NCBI GenBank assembly: GCA_035504175.1
Contig: DATJSJ010000265.1
Span: 1-9,561, forward strand
Direction of reading: 5' to 3'
DNA length: 9,561 nt
Source: DATJSJ01 sp035504175
GTDB lineage: Bacteria; Pseudomonadota; Alphaproteobacteria; Acetobacterales; Acetobacteraceae
Part shown: positions 1 to 5,990 of the stretch, in pieces
How the letters are laid out: each line of letters begins with the position of its first letter
Position numbering within the stretch: position 1 is the first letter of the stretch
Made by a program: the position numbers and the translations under genes
The notes under the pieces: generated by a model
The model's input: only the letters and a program-made list of their open reading frames with translations
The model's database searches: none
What the model was told of the DNA's origin: nothing

Positions 1-3
1 GGC

Positions 4-89
4 GTGGGGGGCGGCGCGATCTCCCCGGACCGACTGAATCGGCGATCCGAGTTGGCGGGAGACGAGCTCAGTCGGGACGCGCCGCCCAC
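4..89. repeat. Nested inverted repeat, possible hairpin or cruciform
   Basis: Two sets of arms are nested. The outer arms are CGGCGCG (12-18), preceded by GTGGG-type bases from 4, and CGCGCCGCCCAC (78-89); they pair apart from a three-G bulge on the left. The inner arms CCGACTGA (30-37) and TCAGTCGG (68-75) are a perfect 8-bp inverted repeat. Inside these, TCGG (39-42) and CCGA (47-50) can form a small hairpin with a four-base loop. On the left the outer and inner stems are separated by 11 nt, on the right by only 2 nt. No T-tract follows on either strand, so a simple intrinsic terminator is not obvious. It could be a terminator for a gene outside the window, a structured RNA or a protein-binding site. 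The pairing is read directly from the sequence; the function is unknown. Confidence 0.45.
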
Positions 90-93
90 GGGA

Positions 94-507
94 TCAGGAT
101 CGACGCGCTACGACGCGTTCGGCAAGGCGCAGCCGACTGGCTTGGCAGGGGTAACCGGATGACAGCGCCACCTTGATGCGGGTGACCTTCCCGGCGACGC
201 GGACCGCGACCTTGAGCGGCCTCTCGGCACTGCCACGGGCGCAGTCGATCTTGCCATGAGGAGGCTCGGGCGTACAGGCGATATCACCGATGAAGCGGAG
301 TTCGCTGCCCCGCGCGCCGGCCGCGACGCGGAGATGCCGAGCCGGGCGACACCGGCGGTCCGCGCTGGCCAGCTCTTGGCGGCATAGAAGCGCGCACGCT
401 CTCAACAGATTGCGCAGCGCCCGCCCCGCGCCTCGGTTAACCGGTGAATAGTTCGCGCCAGGTCGGCTACTCTGCGTGACTGAGGACCCCGATTTCCGGG
501 AGGCCAT
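94..507 (-). CDS. Doubtful hypothetical protein, about 137 aa
   Basis: I do not recognise this reading frame. The ATG at 507 gives about 137 residues; a TTG at 531 would add eight. No clear ribosome binding site precedes either start. The C-terminal two thirds have G or C in most third codon positions, as in real genes of this genome. They read like short beta strands separated by polar turns (LRFIGDIACTPEPP, then PLKVAVRVAGKVTRIKV), with three cysteines (IAC, IDC, YPC) that could form disulfides in an exported protein. The N-terminal part is arginine-rich and has no convincing signal peptide; LRACALLC is the only hydrophobic run. It may be a degraded or mis-started gene, a small lineage-specific protein, or chance in GC-rich DNA. 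The region is otherwise empty of genes on both strands. Confidence 0.25.
   Translation of the reverse strand: MASRKSGSSVTQSSRPGANYSPVNRGAGRALRNLLRACALLCRQELASADRRCRPARHLRVAAGARGSELRFIGDIACTPEPPHGKIDCARGSAERPLKVAVRVAGKVTRIKVALSSGYPCQASRLRLAERVVARRS
434..443. promoter_or_regulatory. Perfect 10-bp palindrome upstream of the enoyl-CoA hydratase gene
   Basis: CGGTTAACCG is its own reverse complement and lies about 120 nt before the ATG at 565. It could be half of an operator, but no second copy or convincing -35/-10 pair is visible near it. A palindrome this short can occur by chance. Confidence 0.2.
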
Positions 508-564
508 GTCTCGAGATCGGCGTGAACGCAAGGCTGATTCGTCAATCGAGGTGGGAGACGCGCC

Positions 565-1398
565 ATGTCTGACCCTTCGCAGTTCACCATTGACCGCACC
601 GATCCGGGCGGCTGGACGATCACATTCAGCAACCCGCCGATCAACATGTTTGCTCCCGCAACGATCGTCGAACTGGGAGCGCTAATGGGCGACCTCGAGG
701 CGGACCCGTCCGTGAAGGTCGTCGTGTTCCAGTCGGCGAATCCCGATTTTTTCATCGCCCATCTCGACGTAGCCAAGGCCGCCGAGCGACCGGAGGTGCT
801 GGGCCTGTGGCGCGACTTCGTGTTGCGCCTCGCATCCGCGCCGGTCGTGAGCATCGCCAGGATTCGCGGCCGCACGCGCGGCATCGGCAACGAGTTCGTG
901 CTGGCCTGTGACATGCGCTTCGCCAGCCGGCAAAACGCCCTGTTCGGCAACCCCGAGGTCGGCGTCGGACTGGTCCCGGGCGGCGGAGCGCTGGAATGGC
1001 TCCCGCGCGTGGTGGGCCGTTCGCGGGCGCTGGAGATCGTACTCAGCGGCGACGATTTCGATGCTGATATCGCGGAGCGCTATGGCTGGGTGAACCGTAC
1101 GCTGGACGATGGCGAGCTCGACTCGTTTGTCGATGCGTTCGCCCGGCGTCTGGCCTCGTTCGACCGTGAAACGCTGGCCGCGGCGAAGGCCCAGGTCAAT
1201 CGGTTCGGAACGCCGACAGCCGCCGAGCTGCAGTCGAGCAACGACATGTTCTTCATGACCCTCGCCCGGCCAGGTGCACAGGCGCGCCGTGCCAGGGTTC
1301 GCGGCATCGGCTACGGGGTGCCCAGCGACTTCGAACTGAACTTCGGCCGGTACCTCCCTTCGCTCGGGGGGACGAACGACGGTCACAAGGATACGTAG
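565..1398 (+). CDS. Enoyl-CoA hydratase/isomerase (crotonase) family protein, 277 aa
   Basis: A crotonase-fold protein of normal length for the family. Members hydrate or isomerise acyl-CoA thioesters in the cytoplasm, for example in fatty-acid or aromatic-acid breakdown. The two acids corresponding to the catalytic glutamates of rat mitochondrial hydratase are both present: Glu110 in GIGNEFVLACD and Glu131 in FGNPEVGVGLVPGGG, so hydratase activity is plausible. The first oxyanion-hole segment reads FIAHLD (residues 63-68) where classical hydratases have A-G-A-D. The second segment is RGIGNE rather than GGGCE, pointing to a divergent subgroup with unknown substrate. The C-terminus (GVPSDFELNFGRYL) looks complete. 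The ATG at 565 is chosen because GGAG (554-557) precedes it by 7 nt. No other beta-oxidation gene is adjacent; it stands alone and converges on poxB. The family is certain, the reaction is not. Confidence 0.9.
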   Translation: MSDPSQFTIDRTDPGGWTITFSNPPINMFAPATIVELGALMGDLEADPSVKVVVFQSANPDFFIAHLDVAKAAERPEVLGLWRDFVLRLASAPVVSIARIRGRTRGIGNEFVLACDMRFASRQNALFGNPEVGVGLVPGGGALEWLPRVVGRSRALEIVLSGDDFDADIAERYGWVNRTLDDGELDSFVDAFARRLASFDRETLAAAKAQVNRFGTPTAAELQSSNDMFFMTLARPGAQARRARVRGIGYGVPSDFELNFGRYLPSLGGTNDGHKDT

Positions 1399-1499
1399 CC
1401 CGACTGATTGTCGCCCCGGATTTTCTGAACCAGGCACCGATTTTCGTAGCCAAGAATCGGGATCTGCGCGCACGCTGGCCTGAGACAAGAGTCATGCAG

Positions 1500-1543
1500 G
1501 CCGCTCGCCCTGGTGACCCGTGAACGACCCAGGCCAGAGCGGC
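1500..1543. terminator. Possible hairpin terminator between convergent genes
   Basis: GCCGCTC (1500-1506) pairs with GAGCGGC (1537-1543), and CCTGG (1509-1513) pairs with CCAGG (1529-1533). The loop is 15 nt and there is a small asymmetric internal loop. It lies in the 166-nt gap between the convergent enoyl-CoA hydratase and poxB genes, just past the poxB stop, where a bidirectional terminator would be expected. No uninterrupted T-tract is seen on either strand, so this is tentative. Confidence 0.3.
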
Positions 1544-1564
1544 GACGCGCCGCGGCGTGGCCGG

Positions 1565-3301
1565 TCAGCGCGGCAGCAGATTGGTCCTGGCGAGGTCCAC
1601 CACCTCATCGCCGCGGCCGCTCATCAGGGCGCGCAGCACCCACAGGCTGAAGCCCTTCGCCTGCTCGGCCCGGATGCTCGGCGGCATCGACAGCTCGTTC
1701 TTGGCCGTCACCACGTCGAGCAGCGCCGGTCCCGGATGCGCCAGCACGTCGGCAATGGCAGCGGAAAGCTCGCCGGGATCCTCGACGCGCTGCGCATGCA
1801 GTCCGATCACCCGCGCCATCGCGGCGAAATCCGGGTTCGCCAGATCGGTGCCGAAATCCAGGAATCCGCCCGCCTTCATCTCCATCGACACGAAGCCGAG
1901 CACGCCGTTGTTGAACACGACGATCTTGACCGGCAGCCGGTGCTGGATCAGCGTCAGCAGATCACCCATCAGCATCGCGAAGCCGCCGTCGCCGGACAGC
2001 GAGATCACCTGCCGCATCGGCTCCGCCGCCTGCGCGCCGAGCGCATGGGCCATCGCGTTCGCCATCGAGCCATGCGCCCAGGAGCCGATCAGCCGCCGCC
2101 GCCCGTTCATCGCCAGATAGCGTGCGGCCCAGATCGTCGGCGTGCCGACATCGGCCGTGAACACGGCGTCCGCCGCCGCCGCTTCGCTCACCAGACGCGC
2201 GAGATACTGCGGATGGATCGGCTTCTGCCCCGGCCGGCCCTGGGCAAGCTCGTCGAGGCCGGCGCGAGCCTTGCGGTAATGCGCCAGGCTGTCCGCCAGG
2301 AAGCGGCCGTCCTGCTTCGGCTTGAGCCGCGGCAGCAACGCGGCCAGCGTCACCGCCACGTCACCGACCAGGCCAAGCTCCAGCCGGCACCGCCGCCCGA
2401 GCTGCTCGGGACGGACATCGACCTGCGCGATCCGCGCGTCGGACGGGAAGAACTGCTTGTAGGGAAAGTCGGTTCCCAGCAGCAGCAGCACGTCGCAGGC
2501 ATGCATCGCGGCGTAGCCCGAGGCGAAGCCGATGAACCCGGTCATGCCGACATCGTACGGGTTGTCGTATTCGACGTGCTCCTTGCCGCCGAGCGCGTGC
2601 ACGATCGGGCACTTCAGCGCGGCGGCGACCTGCATCAGCTCCGCATGCGCGCCGGCGCAGCCACGGCCGCAGAACAACGTCACCCGCGCCGCGCCGTTCA
2701 GCAGCGCGGCGAGCGCGTCGAGCTCGGCATCCGCCGGACACGTCACCGGCCGGGGTGGCAGCATGCCGGTGCGCCTCGAGGCGCGGCGCGCGGGCGCCGC
2801 GCGGAGCGCGACGTCGCCCGGCAGCACGACGACCGCGACCCCGCGTTCTCCGACCGCGGCGCGGATCGCGTTTTCCAGCACGTAGGGAAGCTGCGCCGGA
2901 TCGGAGACCATCTCGCAGTAATGGCTGCACTCGCGGAACAGCGTCTGCGGATGCGTCTCCTGGAAATACCCGCCGCCGATCTCCGGCGACGGGATATGCG
3001 CGGCGATCGCCAGCACCGGGGCGCGGCTGCGATGCGCGTCGAACAGCCCGTTGATCAGGTGCAGATTGCCTGGACCGCAGGATCCGGCGCAGACCGCGAG
3101 CCGGCCGGTGAGCTGCGCCTCGGCCGCCGCGGCGAAGGCGGCAACCTCCTCGTGGCGCACATGCACCCAGTCGATCGCGCCGCTCTGCCGCAGCGCCTCG
3201 GTCAGCCCGTTCAGGCTGTCGCCGACCACGCCGAAGATGCGCGCGACGCCGGCCTCGGTCAGCGTTTCCACGATCAGGTCGGCGACGTTGGTCACAGCCA
3301 T
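1565..3301 (-). CDS. poxB: Pyruvate dehydrogenase (quinone), PoxB type, 578 aa
   Basis: A ThDP- and FAD-dependent peripheral membrane enzyme that decarboxylates pyruvate to acetate and CO2 and passes the electrons to ubiquinone. From memory the protein aligns with E. coli PoxB (572 aa) over its whole length. Long shared stretches include RHEEVAAFAA, CAGSCGPGNLHLINGLFD, YFQETHPQ, LFRECSHYCE and KEHVEYDNPYDVGMTG. The PYR domain (about 1-170) carries the cofactor-activating Glu51. The central FAD-type domain is about 190-345. The PP domain (about 365-540) has the ThDP/Mg motif GDGGF (437-441) ending at Asn464-Asn465. The last 25 or so residues (FSLWVLRALMSGRGDEVVDL...) match the E. coli amphipathic tail that binds lipid and relieves autoinhibition, so membrane activation is probably kept. 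The ATG at 3301 has GGGGAG 8 nt upstream. The gene upstream on the same strand is an SDR, 249 nt away, so poxB probably has its own promoter. Confidence 0.95.
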   Translation of the reverse strand: MAVTNVADLIVETLTEAGVARIFGVVGDSLNGLTEALRQSGAIDWVHVRHEEVAAFAAAAEAQLTGRLAVCAGSCGPGNLHLINGLFDAHRSRAPVLAIAAHIPSPEIGGGYFQETHPQTLFRECSHYCEMVSDPAQLPYVLENAIRAAVGERGVAVVVLPGDVALRAAPARRASRRTGMLPPRPVTCPADAELDALAALLNGAARVTLFCGRGCAGAHAELMQVAAALKCPIVHALGGKEHVEYDNPYDVGMTGFIGFASGYAAMHACDVLLLLGTDFPYKQFFPSDARIAQVDVRPEQLGRRCRLELGLVGDVAVTLAALLPRLKPKQDGRFLADSLAHYRKARAGLDELAQGRPGQKPIHPQYLARLVSEAAAADAVFTADVGTPTIWAARYLAMNGRRRLIGSWAHGSMANAMAHALGAQAAEPMRQVISLSGDGGFAMLMGDLLTLIQHRLPVKIVVFNNGVLGFVSMEMKAGGFLDFGTDLANPDFAAMARVIGLHAQRVEDPGELSAAIADVLAHPGPALLDVVTAKNELSMPPSIRAEQAKGFSLWVLRALMSGRGDEVVDLARTNLLPR

Positions 3302-3550
3302 GACACCCGCTCCCCGTGATACTGCGCCTCGTTCGAATGACGTGGTCCGCGCCCGAAGTGTCCCAGATTCCGGCGTGTCATATTGTCGGCAAACGGCGGT
3401 GTGTCGCGCCGATCGCGGACGTCGCGCGGCCGTTCCGCGACCGCCTGCCGGAAACCCATCGCGCCGGACGCAGCGAAACGACGCCTCACCCGGGGCGCCA
3501 CTCGACCCTGCCCTGGCTAGAGTGCCCCTCGGGCCCGGCCGTTGCCGACG
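3302..3550. other. Gap between the SDR and poxB genes, presumed poxB leader region
   Basis: This 249-nt noncoding stretch separates the SDR stop from the poxB start on the minus strand. Apart from the poxB ribosome binding site (GGGGAG on the minus strand, 3310-3315), I see no strong -35/-10 pair. A minus-strand TTGCCG around 3386-3391 has only a poor -10 (AATCTG) at the right distance. GTCGCG (3421-3426) and CGCGAC (3436-3441) form a short inverted repeat with a 9-nt loop, which might end SDR transcription or bind a regulator. The small frames here lack ribosome binding sites and look like chance. Confidence 0.4.
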
Positions 3551-4330
3551 CTAGTGCGTGGTCAGCCCGCCGTCGACCATCAGCGCGGTCCCGGTGACCA
3601 TCGCCGCCGCGTCGGAGGCGAGAAACACGATCGCCCCCATCAGATCCTGCACCTGGCCGATCCGCCCGATCGGCAGCCGTTCCAGCGCCCAGCGCATGAA
3701 GGCCGGATCGGTGGTCAGCGGCCGGGTCAGCGGCGTCTCGATCCAGGTCGGGCAGAGCGTGTTCACCCGGATGCCGTGCCGGCCGAGTTCCAGCGCCATG
3801 CCCTTGGTCATGCCCTCGAGCGCGAACTTGGTCGCGGTGTAGATGCAGATGTTCTCGCGCGCGATGTGGCCGTTGATCGAGCCCATGTTGATGATCGCAC
3901 CGCCCTGCCCAGCCGCGACCATGCCGCGCGCCACGGCCTGCGCCACCGTGAAGGCAGCGCGGACATTGAGGTCGAGCATGGCGTCGACCGCCTCGTCGCT
4001 CGCCTCCAGCACCGGCTCGCGCAGGTTCGTGCCGGCATTGTTGACCAGGATGCGGAACGGGCCATGCCGGTCGATCGCCGCCCGTGCGGCCGCCCGGTCG
4101 GTCACGTCCATCGCAACCGCCTCGGCGCGCAACCCCCGCCCGCGCAGCGCCGCGATCGTCGCTGCCATCGGCGCCGCGTTGCGGGCGGCGAGCACCACCT
4201 CGGCGCCGGCCTCGGCGAGCGCGATGGCAGCGGCCTGGCCGATGCCGCGCGACGCCCCGGTCACCAGCGCACGACGCCCGTCCAGCCGGAACGAAGGGGT
4301 GGCAGGGAGCGGACCGGACGCCTCATCCAT
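3551..4330 (-). CDS. Short-chain dehydrogenase/reductase (SDR), 259 aa
   Basis: A classical NAD(P)(H)-dependent SDR with a Rossmann fold. It has the nucleotide-binding motif TGASRGIG (24-31), Asp75 in MDVTD for the adenine ring, and NNAG (97-100). The catalytic tetrad is Asn122, Ser151 (MGSINGH), Tyr164 and Lys168 (YTATK), and the end is VDGG. Arginines after the second strand (AAR, residue 50) and in the glycine motif suggest NADP(H), but weakly. Overall it resembles gluconate 5-dehydrogenase and 3-oxoacyl-ACP reductase-like members; the substrate cannot be read from sequence. The usual PG after strand six is replaced by CPTW (193-196). I start at ATG 4330 rather than the upstream in-frame start at 4417 because GGGGAGG lies 6 nt before it, the upstream extension is low-complexity, and 259 aa is the usual SDR size. 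It is transcribed divergently from csaA. Confidence 0.9.
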   Translation of the reverse strand: MDEASGPLPATPSFRLDGRRALVTGASRGIGQAAAIALAEAGAEVVLAARNAAPMAATIAALRGRGLRAEAVAMDVTDRAAARAAIDRHGPFRILVNNAGTNLREPVLEASDEAVDAMLDLNVRAAFTVAQAVARGMVAAGQGGAIINMGSINGHIARENICIYTATKFALEGMTKGMALELGRHGIRVNTLCPTWIETPLTRPLTTDPAFMRWALERLPIGRIGQVQDLMGAIVFLASDAAAMVTGTALMVDGGLTTH

Positions 4331-4336
4331 CGCATG

Positions 4337-4343
4337 CCTCCCC
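4337..4343 (-). promoter_or_regulatory. Ribosome binding site fixing the SDR start
   Basis: GGGGAGG on the minus strand lies 6 nt before the ATG at 4330. It supports this start over the longer frame beginning at 4417. Confidence 0.75.
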
Positions 4344-4377
4344 GCCGACCCTGCCCCGGCGACGCTGGCACGCGGCC

Positions 4378-4418
4378 ACACGGCTTGGCAACAGGACCGG
4401 CCGACCCGGCTTGGCAAC
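4378..4418. repeat. Direct repeat in the SDR-csaA divergent promoter region
   Basis: CGGCTTGGCAAC occurs at 4381-4392 and again at 4407-4418, a 26-bp period. With the three bases before each copy, 14 of 15 positions agree. Each copy contains TTGGCA, a 5/6 match to the sigma-70 -35 hexamer, and the repeat sits between two divergent starts (4330 and 4483). It may be a paired operator or duplicated promoter element, or a small tandem duplication. Confidence 0.5.
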
Positions 4419-4440
4419 CCGGGCGGGAACCGGGTAGTGG
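4411..4440 (+). promoter_or_regulatory. Weak candidate promoter for csaA
   Basis: TTGGCA (4411-4416) resembles a -35 element. TAGTGG (4435-4440), 18 nt further on, is a poor -10 match (2 of 6). The position, about 43 nt before the csaA ATG, is suitable. Only the -35-like half is persuasive. Confidence 0.2.
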
Positions 4441-4482
4441 TCCGGCGGGCGCGTCCCGCTCGCGCCGGTCGCGGAACGGAGC

Positions 4483-4824
4483 ATGAGCGCCACCATCGCC
4501 TTCGCCGACTTCGAGCGCGTCGACATCCGGGTGGGCACGATCATCGATGCCCAGCCCTTCCCCGAGGCGCGCAAGCCGGCGCTGCGGCTGACGATCGATT
4601 TCGGCGCCGAGATCGGGGTGAAGCGCTCCTCCGCCCAGCTCACCGTGCATTACAAGCCGGACCAGCTCGTCGGCCGCCAGGTCTGCGCGGTGGTGAACTT
4701 CCCGCCGCGCCAGATCGGCCCGTTCATGAGCGAGGTGCTGACGCTCGGCATGCCGGACGAGGACGGCTCGGTCGTGCTGATCCGCCCGGACTTCAAGGTG
4801 CCGGACGGGGGACGGCTGTTCTGA
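4483..4824 (+). CDS. csaA: CsaA-type tRNA-binding-fold chaperone, 113 aa
   Basis: A single-domain OB-fold protein of the EMAPII/tRNA-binding-domain family. In Bacillus subtilis CsaA is a dimeric export-related chaperone that binds SecA and preproteins; homologues can also bind tRNA. From memory the sequence matches CsaA end to end: FERVDIRVGTI (10-20), FPEARKPALRLTIDFG, an SSAQLT segment (about 49-54), and the family signature NFPPRQIGPFMSEVLTLG (72-89). The length is typical (about 110 aa). The GGAG immediately before the ATG at 4483 is too close to serve as a good Shine-Dalgarno site, so initiation may be modest. The next gene, gpt, overlaps its stop codon, so the two are probably co-expressed. 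The family call is firm; an export role in this organism is inferred. Confidence 0.92.
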   Translation: MSATIAFADFERVDIRVGTIIDAQPFPEARKPALRLTIDFGAEIGVKRSSAQLTVHYKPDQLVGRQVCAVVNFPPRQIGPFMSEVLTLGMPDEDGSVVLIRPDFKVPDGGRLF

Positions 4825-5306
4825 TGGCGGAGCGGTATTACAGCGTCACCTGGGATCAGTTGCATCGCGACGCGCGGGCGCTTGCCTGGCGGCTGATGGG
4901 GATGGCGCCGTTCCGCGGCATCGTCGCCGTCACCCGAGGCGGGCTGATCCCGGCCGCGATCATCGCGCGCGAGCTGGAATGCCGGCTGGTCGAGAGCGTC
5001 TCCGTGTTGACCTACGATGAGGAGACGATCGGCGAGCCGCACGTGGTCAAGCCGCCGAGTGCCGCCGGGGACGGCGAGGGATTCCTGATCATCGACGACC
5101 TCGTCGACACCGGCACGACGGCGCGGGTGGTCCGCGGCCTGCTGCCGCGGGCGCATTTCGCCTGCATCTATGCCAAACCGGCCGGACGGGAGGCGGTGCA
5201 CAGCTATGTCACCGAGGTTTCACAGGACACCTGGATCCTGTTCCCCTGGGACACCGACGCGGCGCCCCAGTTCGTGCCGCCGTTGCTGCGGCAAGGCCGT
5301 GGCTGA
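4824..5306 (+). CDS. gpt: Xanthine (guanine) phosphoribosyltransferase, 160 aa
   Basis: A purine salvage enzyme that transfers the phosphoribosyl group of PRPP to xanthine, guanine or hypoxanthine, giving XMP, GMP or IMP. From memory it aligns along its length with E. coli Gpt (152 aa): YYSVTWDQLHRDAR near the start and VAVTRGGLIPAAIIAREL (34-51). The PRPP-binding loop is LIIDDLVDTGTTA (88-100), with acids Asp91, Asp92 and Asp95. IYAKPAGR follows with Lys118, the residue that contacts the purine 6-oxo group. The base-stacking segment is QDTWILFPWD (134-143). Start choice: the ATG at 4824 overlaps the csaA stop in TGATG, a usual sign of translational coupling, and GGGGGA lies 11 nt upstream. 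A much longer open frame runs in from 3843, but it is the antisense of the SDR gene and not part of the protein. Confidence 0.94.
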   Translation: MAERYYSVTWDQLHRDARALAWRLMGMAPFRGIVAVTRGGLIPAAIIARELECRLVESVSVLTYDEETIGEPHVVKPPSAAGDGEGFLIIDDLVDTGTTARVVRGLLPRAHFACIYAKPAGREAVHSYVTEVSQDTWILFPWDTDAAPQFVPPLLRQGRG

Positions 5307-5352
5307 GCCGGCGATGCGACGGCCGCGCCGGCTTCGGTCGCGCCTCCCGGAC

Positions 5353-5357
5353 GGAGG
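5353..5357 (+). promoter_or_regulatory. Ribosome binding site fixing the PEBP-like start
   Basis: GGAGG stands 4 nt before ATG 5362, a slightly short but workable spacing. It supports this start over the in-frame ATG at 5314, which lacks such a site. Confidence 0.55.
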
Positions 5358-5361
5358 ACGC

Positions 5362-5907
5362 ATGCTGCCCTGGCTGGCCCTGGCGACCGTGCTCGCGGGC
5401 GGTATCCCCGCCCGGGCACAGACATTGCAGCTGAGCAGCCCGGACATCGCGCCGGGCGGCCCGATCGCCGCGCCCCAGGTCTATGACGGGCATGGCTGCG
5501 GCGGGGGAAATCTCTCCCCGGCGCTGGCCTGGCGCGGCGTCCCCGCCGGCACCCGGAGCCTGGCGGTGACGATCTTCGACCCCGACGCGCGGGCCGGGCA
5601 CGGCTGGTGGCACTGGGGGGTGTTCGACTTGCCGCCCGACCTGGCCGGCCTGCCCGAGGGCGCCGGCAACCCGCGGCGGGGGCTGCTGCCGCGCGGCGCC
5701 GAGCAGGCGCGCAACGATTTCGGCGAAAACGCCTATGACGGGCCCTGTCCGCCGGCGGGACCGCCGCACCACTACATCATCACCCTCTACGCGCTGGACG
5801 TCGCGCGGCTCGCGGCCACGCCGGCAATCCCGGCCGGGCGGGTGGCCAAGACGCTGGCGACGCGCACGCTGGCCCGGGCGACGCTGACCGGCCTCTACGG
5901 GCGCTGA
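5362..5907 (+). CDS. Exported YbhB/YbcL-type (PEBP-like) protein, 181 aa
   Basis: A phosphatidylethanolamine-binding-protein fold, the family named after eukaryotic Raf kinase inhibitor protein; bacterial roles are poorly known. The first 19 residues look like a Sec signal peptide: hydrophobic LPWLALATVLAGG, then A-R-A before a likely cut ahead of Gln20, so a periplasmic location is inferred. Ligand-pocket motifs are present: FDPDA (72-76), His84-Trp85 in the GWWHWGVFDLP segment, and G-x-x-x-Y-x-G-P-C-P-P (121-131), followed by His136-His137 and YIITLYALD. Cys46 and Cys129 could form a disulfide after export. Mature length (about 160 aa) fits the family. Starting at ATG 5314 instead would add 16 arginine-rich residues before the signal peptide. 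The gene lies 55 nt after gpt and is probably in the same transcript; hairpins follow its stop. Confidence 0.88.
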   Translation: MLPWLALATVLAGGIPARAQTLQLSSPDIAPGGPIAAPQVYDGHGCGGGNLSPALAWRGVPAGTRSLAVTIFDPDARAGHGWWHWGVFDLPPDLAGLPEGAGNPRRGLLPRGAEQARNDFGENAYDGPCPPAGPPHHYIITLYALDVARLAATPAIPAGRVAKTLATRTLARATLTGLYGR

Positions 5908-5917
5908 CGCCGCCGCA

Positions 5918-5966
5918 AGCCGGCCGGCTGCATGGGGCCAATGCAGCCGCGGCGGGGCTGCGCCGC
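5918..5966. terminator. Tandem hairpins after the PEBP-like gene
   Basis: Three structures sit close together. AGCCGGCCGGCT (5918-5929) is a perfect 12-bp palindrome. CGGCTGCAT (5925-5933) and ATGCAGCCG (5941-5949) form a perfect 9-bp stem with a 7-nt loop. GCGGCG (5949-5954) and CGCCGC (5961-5966) form a perfect 6-bp stem with a 6-nt loop. The palindrome overlaps the first stem, so the two are mutually exclusive folds. No T-tract follows. The position, 11 nt after one stop codon and 24 nt before the next start, suits a terminator or a processing/attenuation structure limiting read-through into the LysE-type gene. Confidence 0.5.
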
Positions 5967-5990
5967 CGGCCATCCGGTTAGCATCGAAGC

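Noticed and set aside
682..1488. Minus-strand frame of about 268 codons opposite the enoyl-CoA hydratase gene
   Set aside because: The plus strand has both catalytic glutamates and a ribosome binding site; the minus frame has neither a motif nor a start signal.
1520..3319. Long plus-strand open frame of about 599 codons
   Set aside because: It is antisense to poxB, is rich in Arg, His and Gln as expected for a GC-rich shadow frame, and shows no family motif; poxB on the other strand matches a known enzyme end to end.
3302..3550. Possible small gene or RNA in the poxB upstream gap
   Set aside because: The short frames have no ribosome binding site or family resemblance, and I saw no tRNA-like or riboswitch-like pattern.
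4331..4417. 29-residue N-terminal extension of the SDR
   Set aside because: It has no ribosome binding site and covers the SDR's own GGGGAGG site; a start at 4330 gives the normal family length.
3542..4486. Plus-strand open frames across the SDR region, including the upstream part of the frame that ends as gpt
   Set aside because: They mirror the SDR gene on the minus strand. The gpt protein has its own start at 4824 overlapping the csaA stop.
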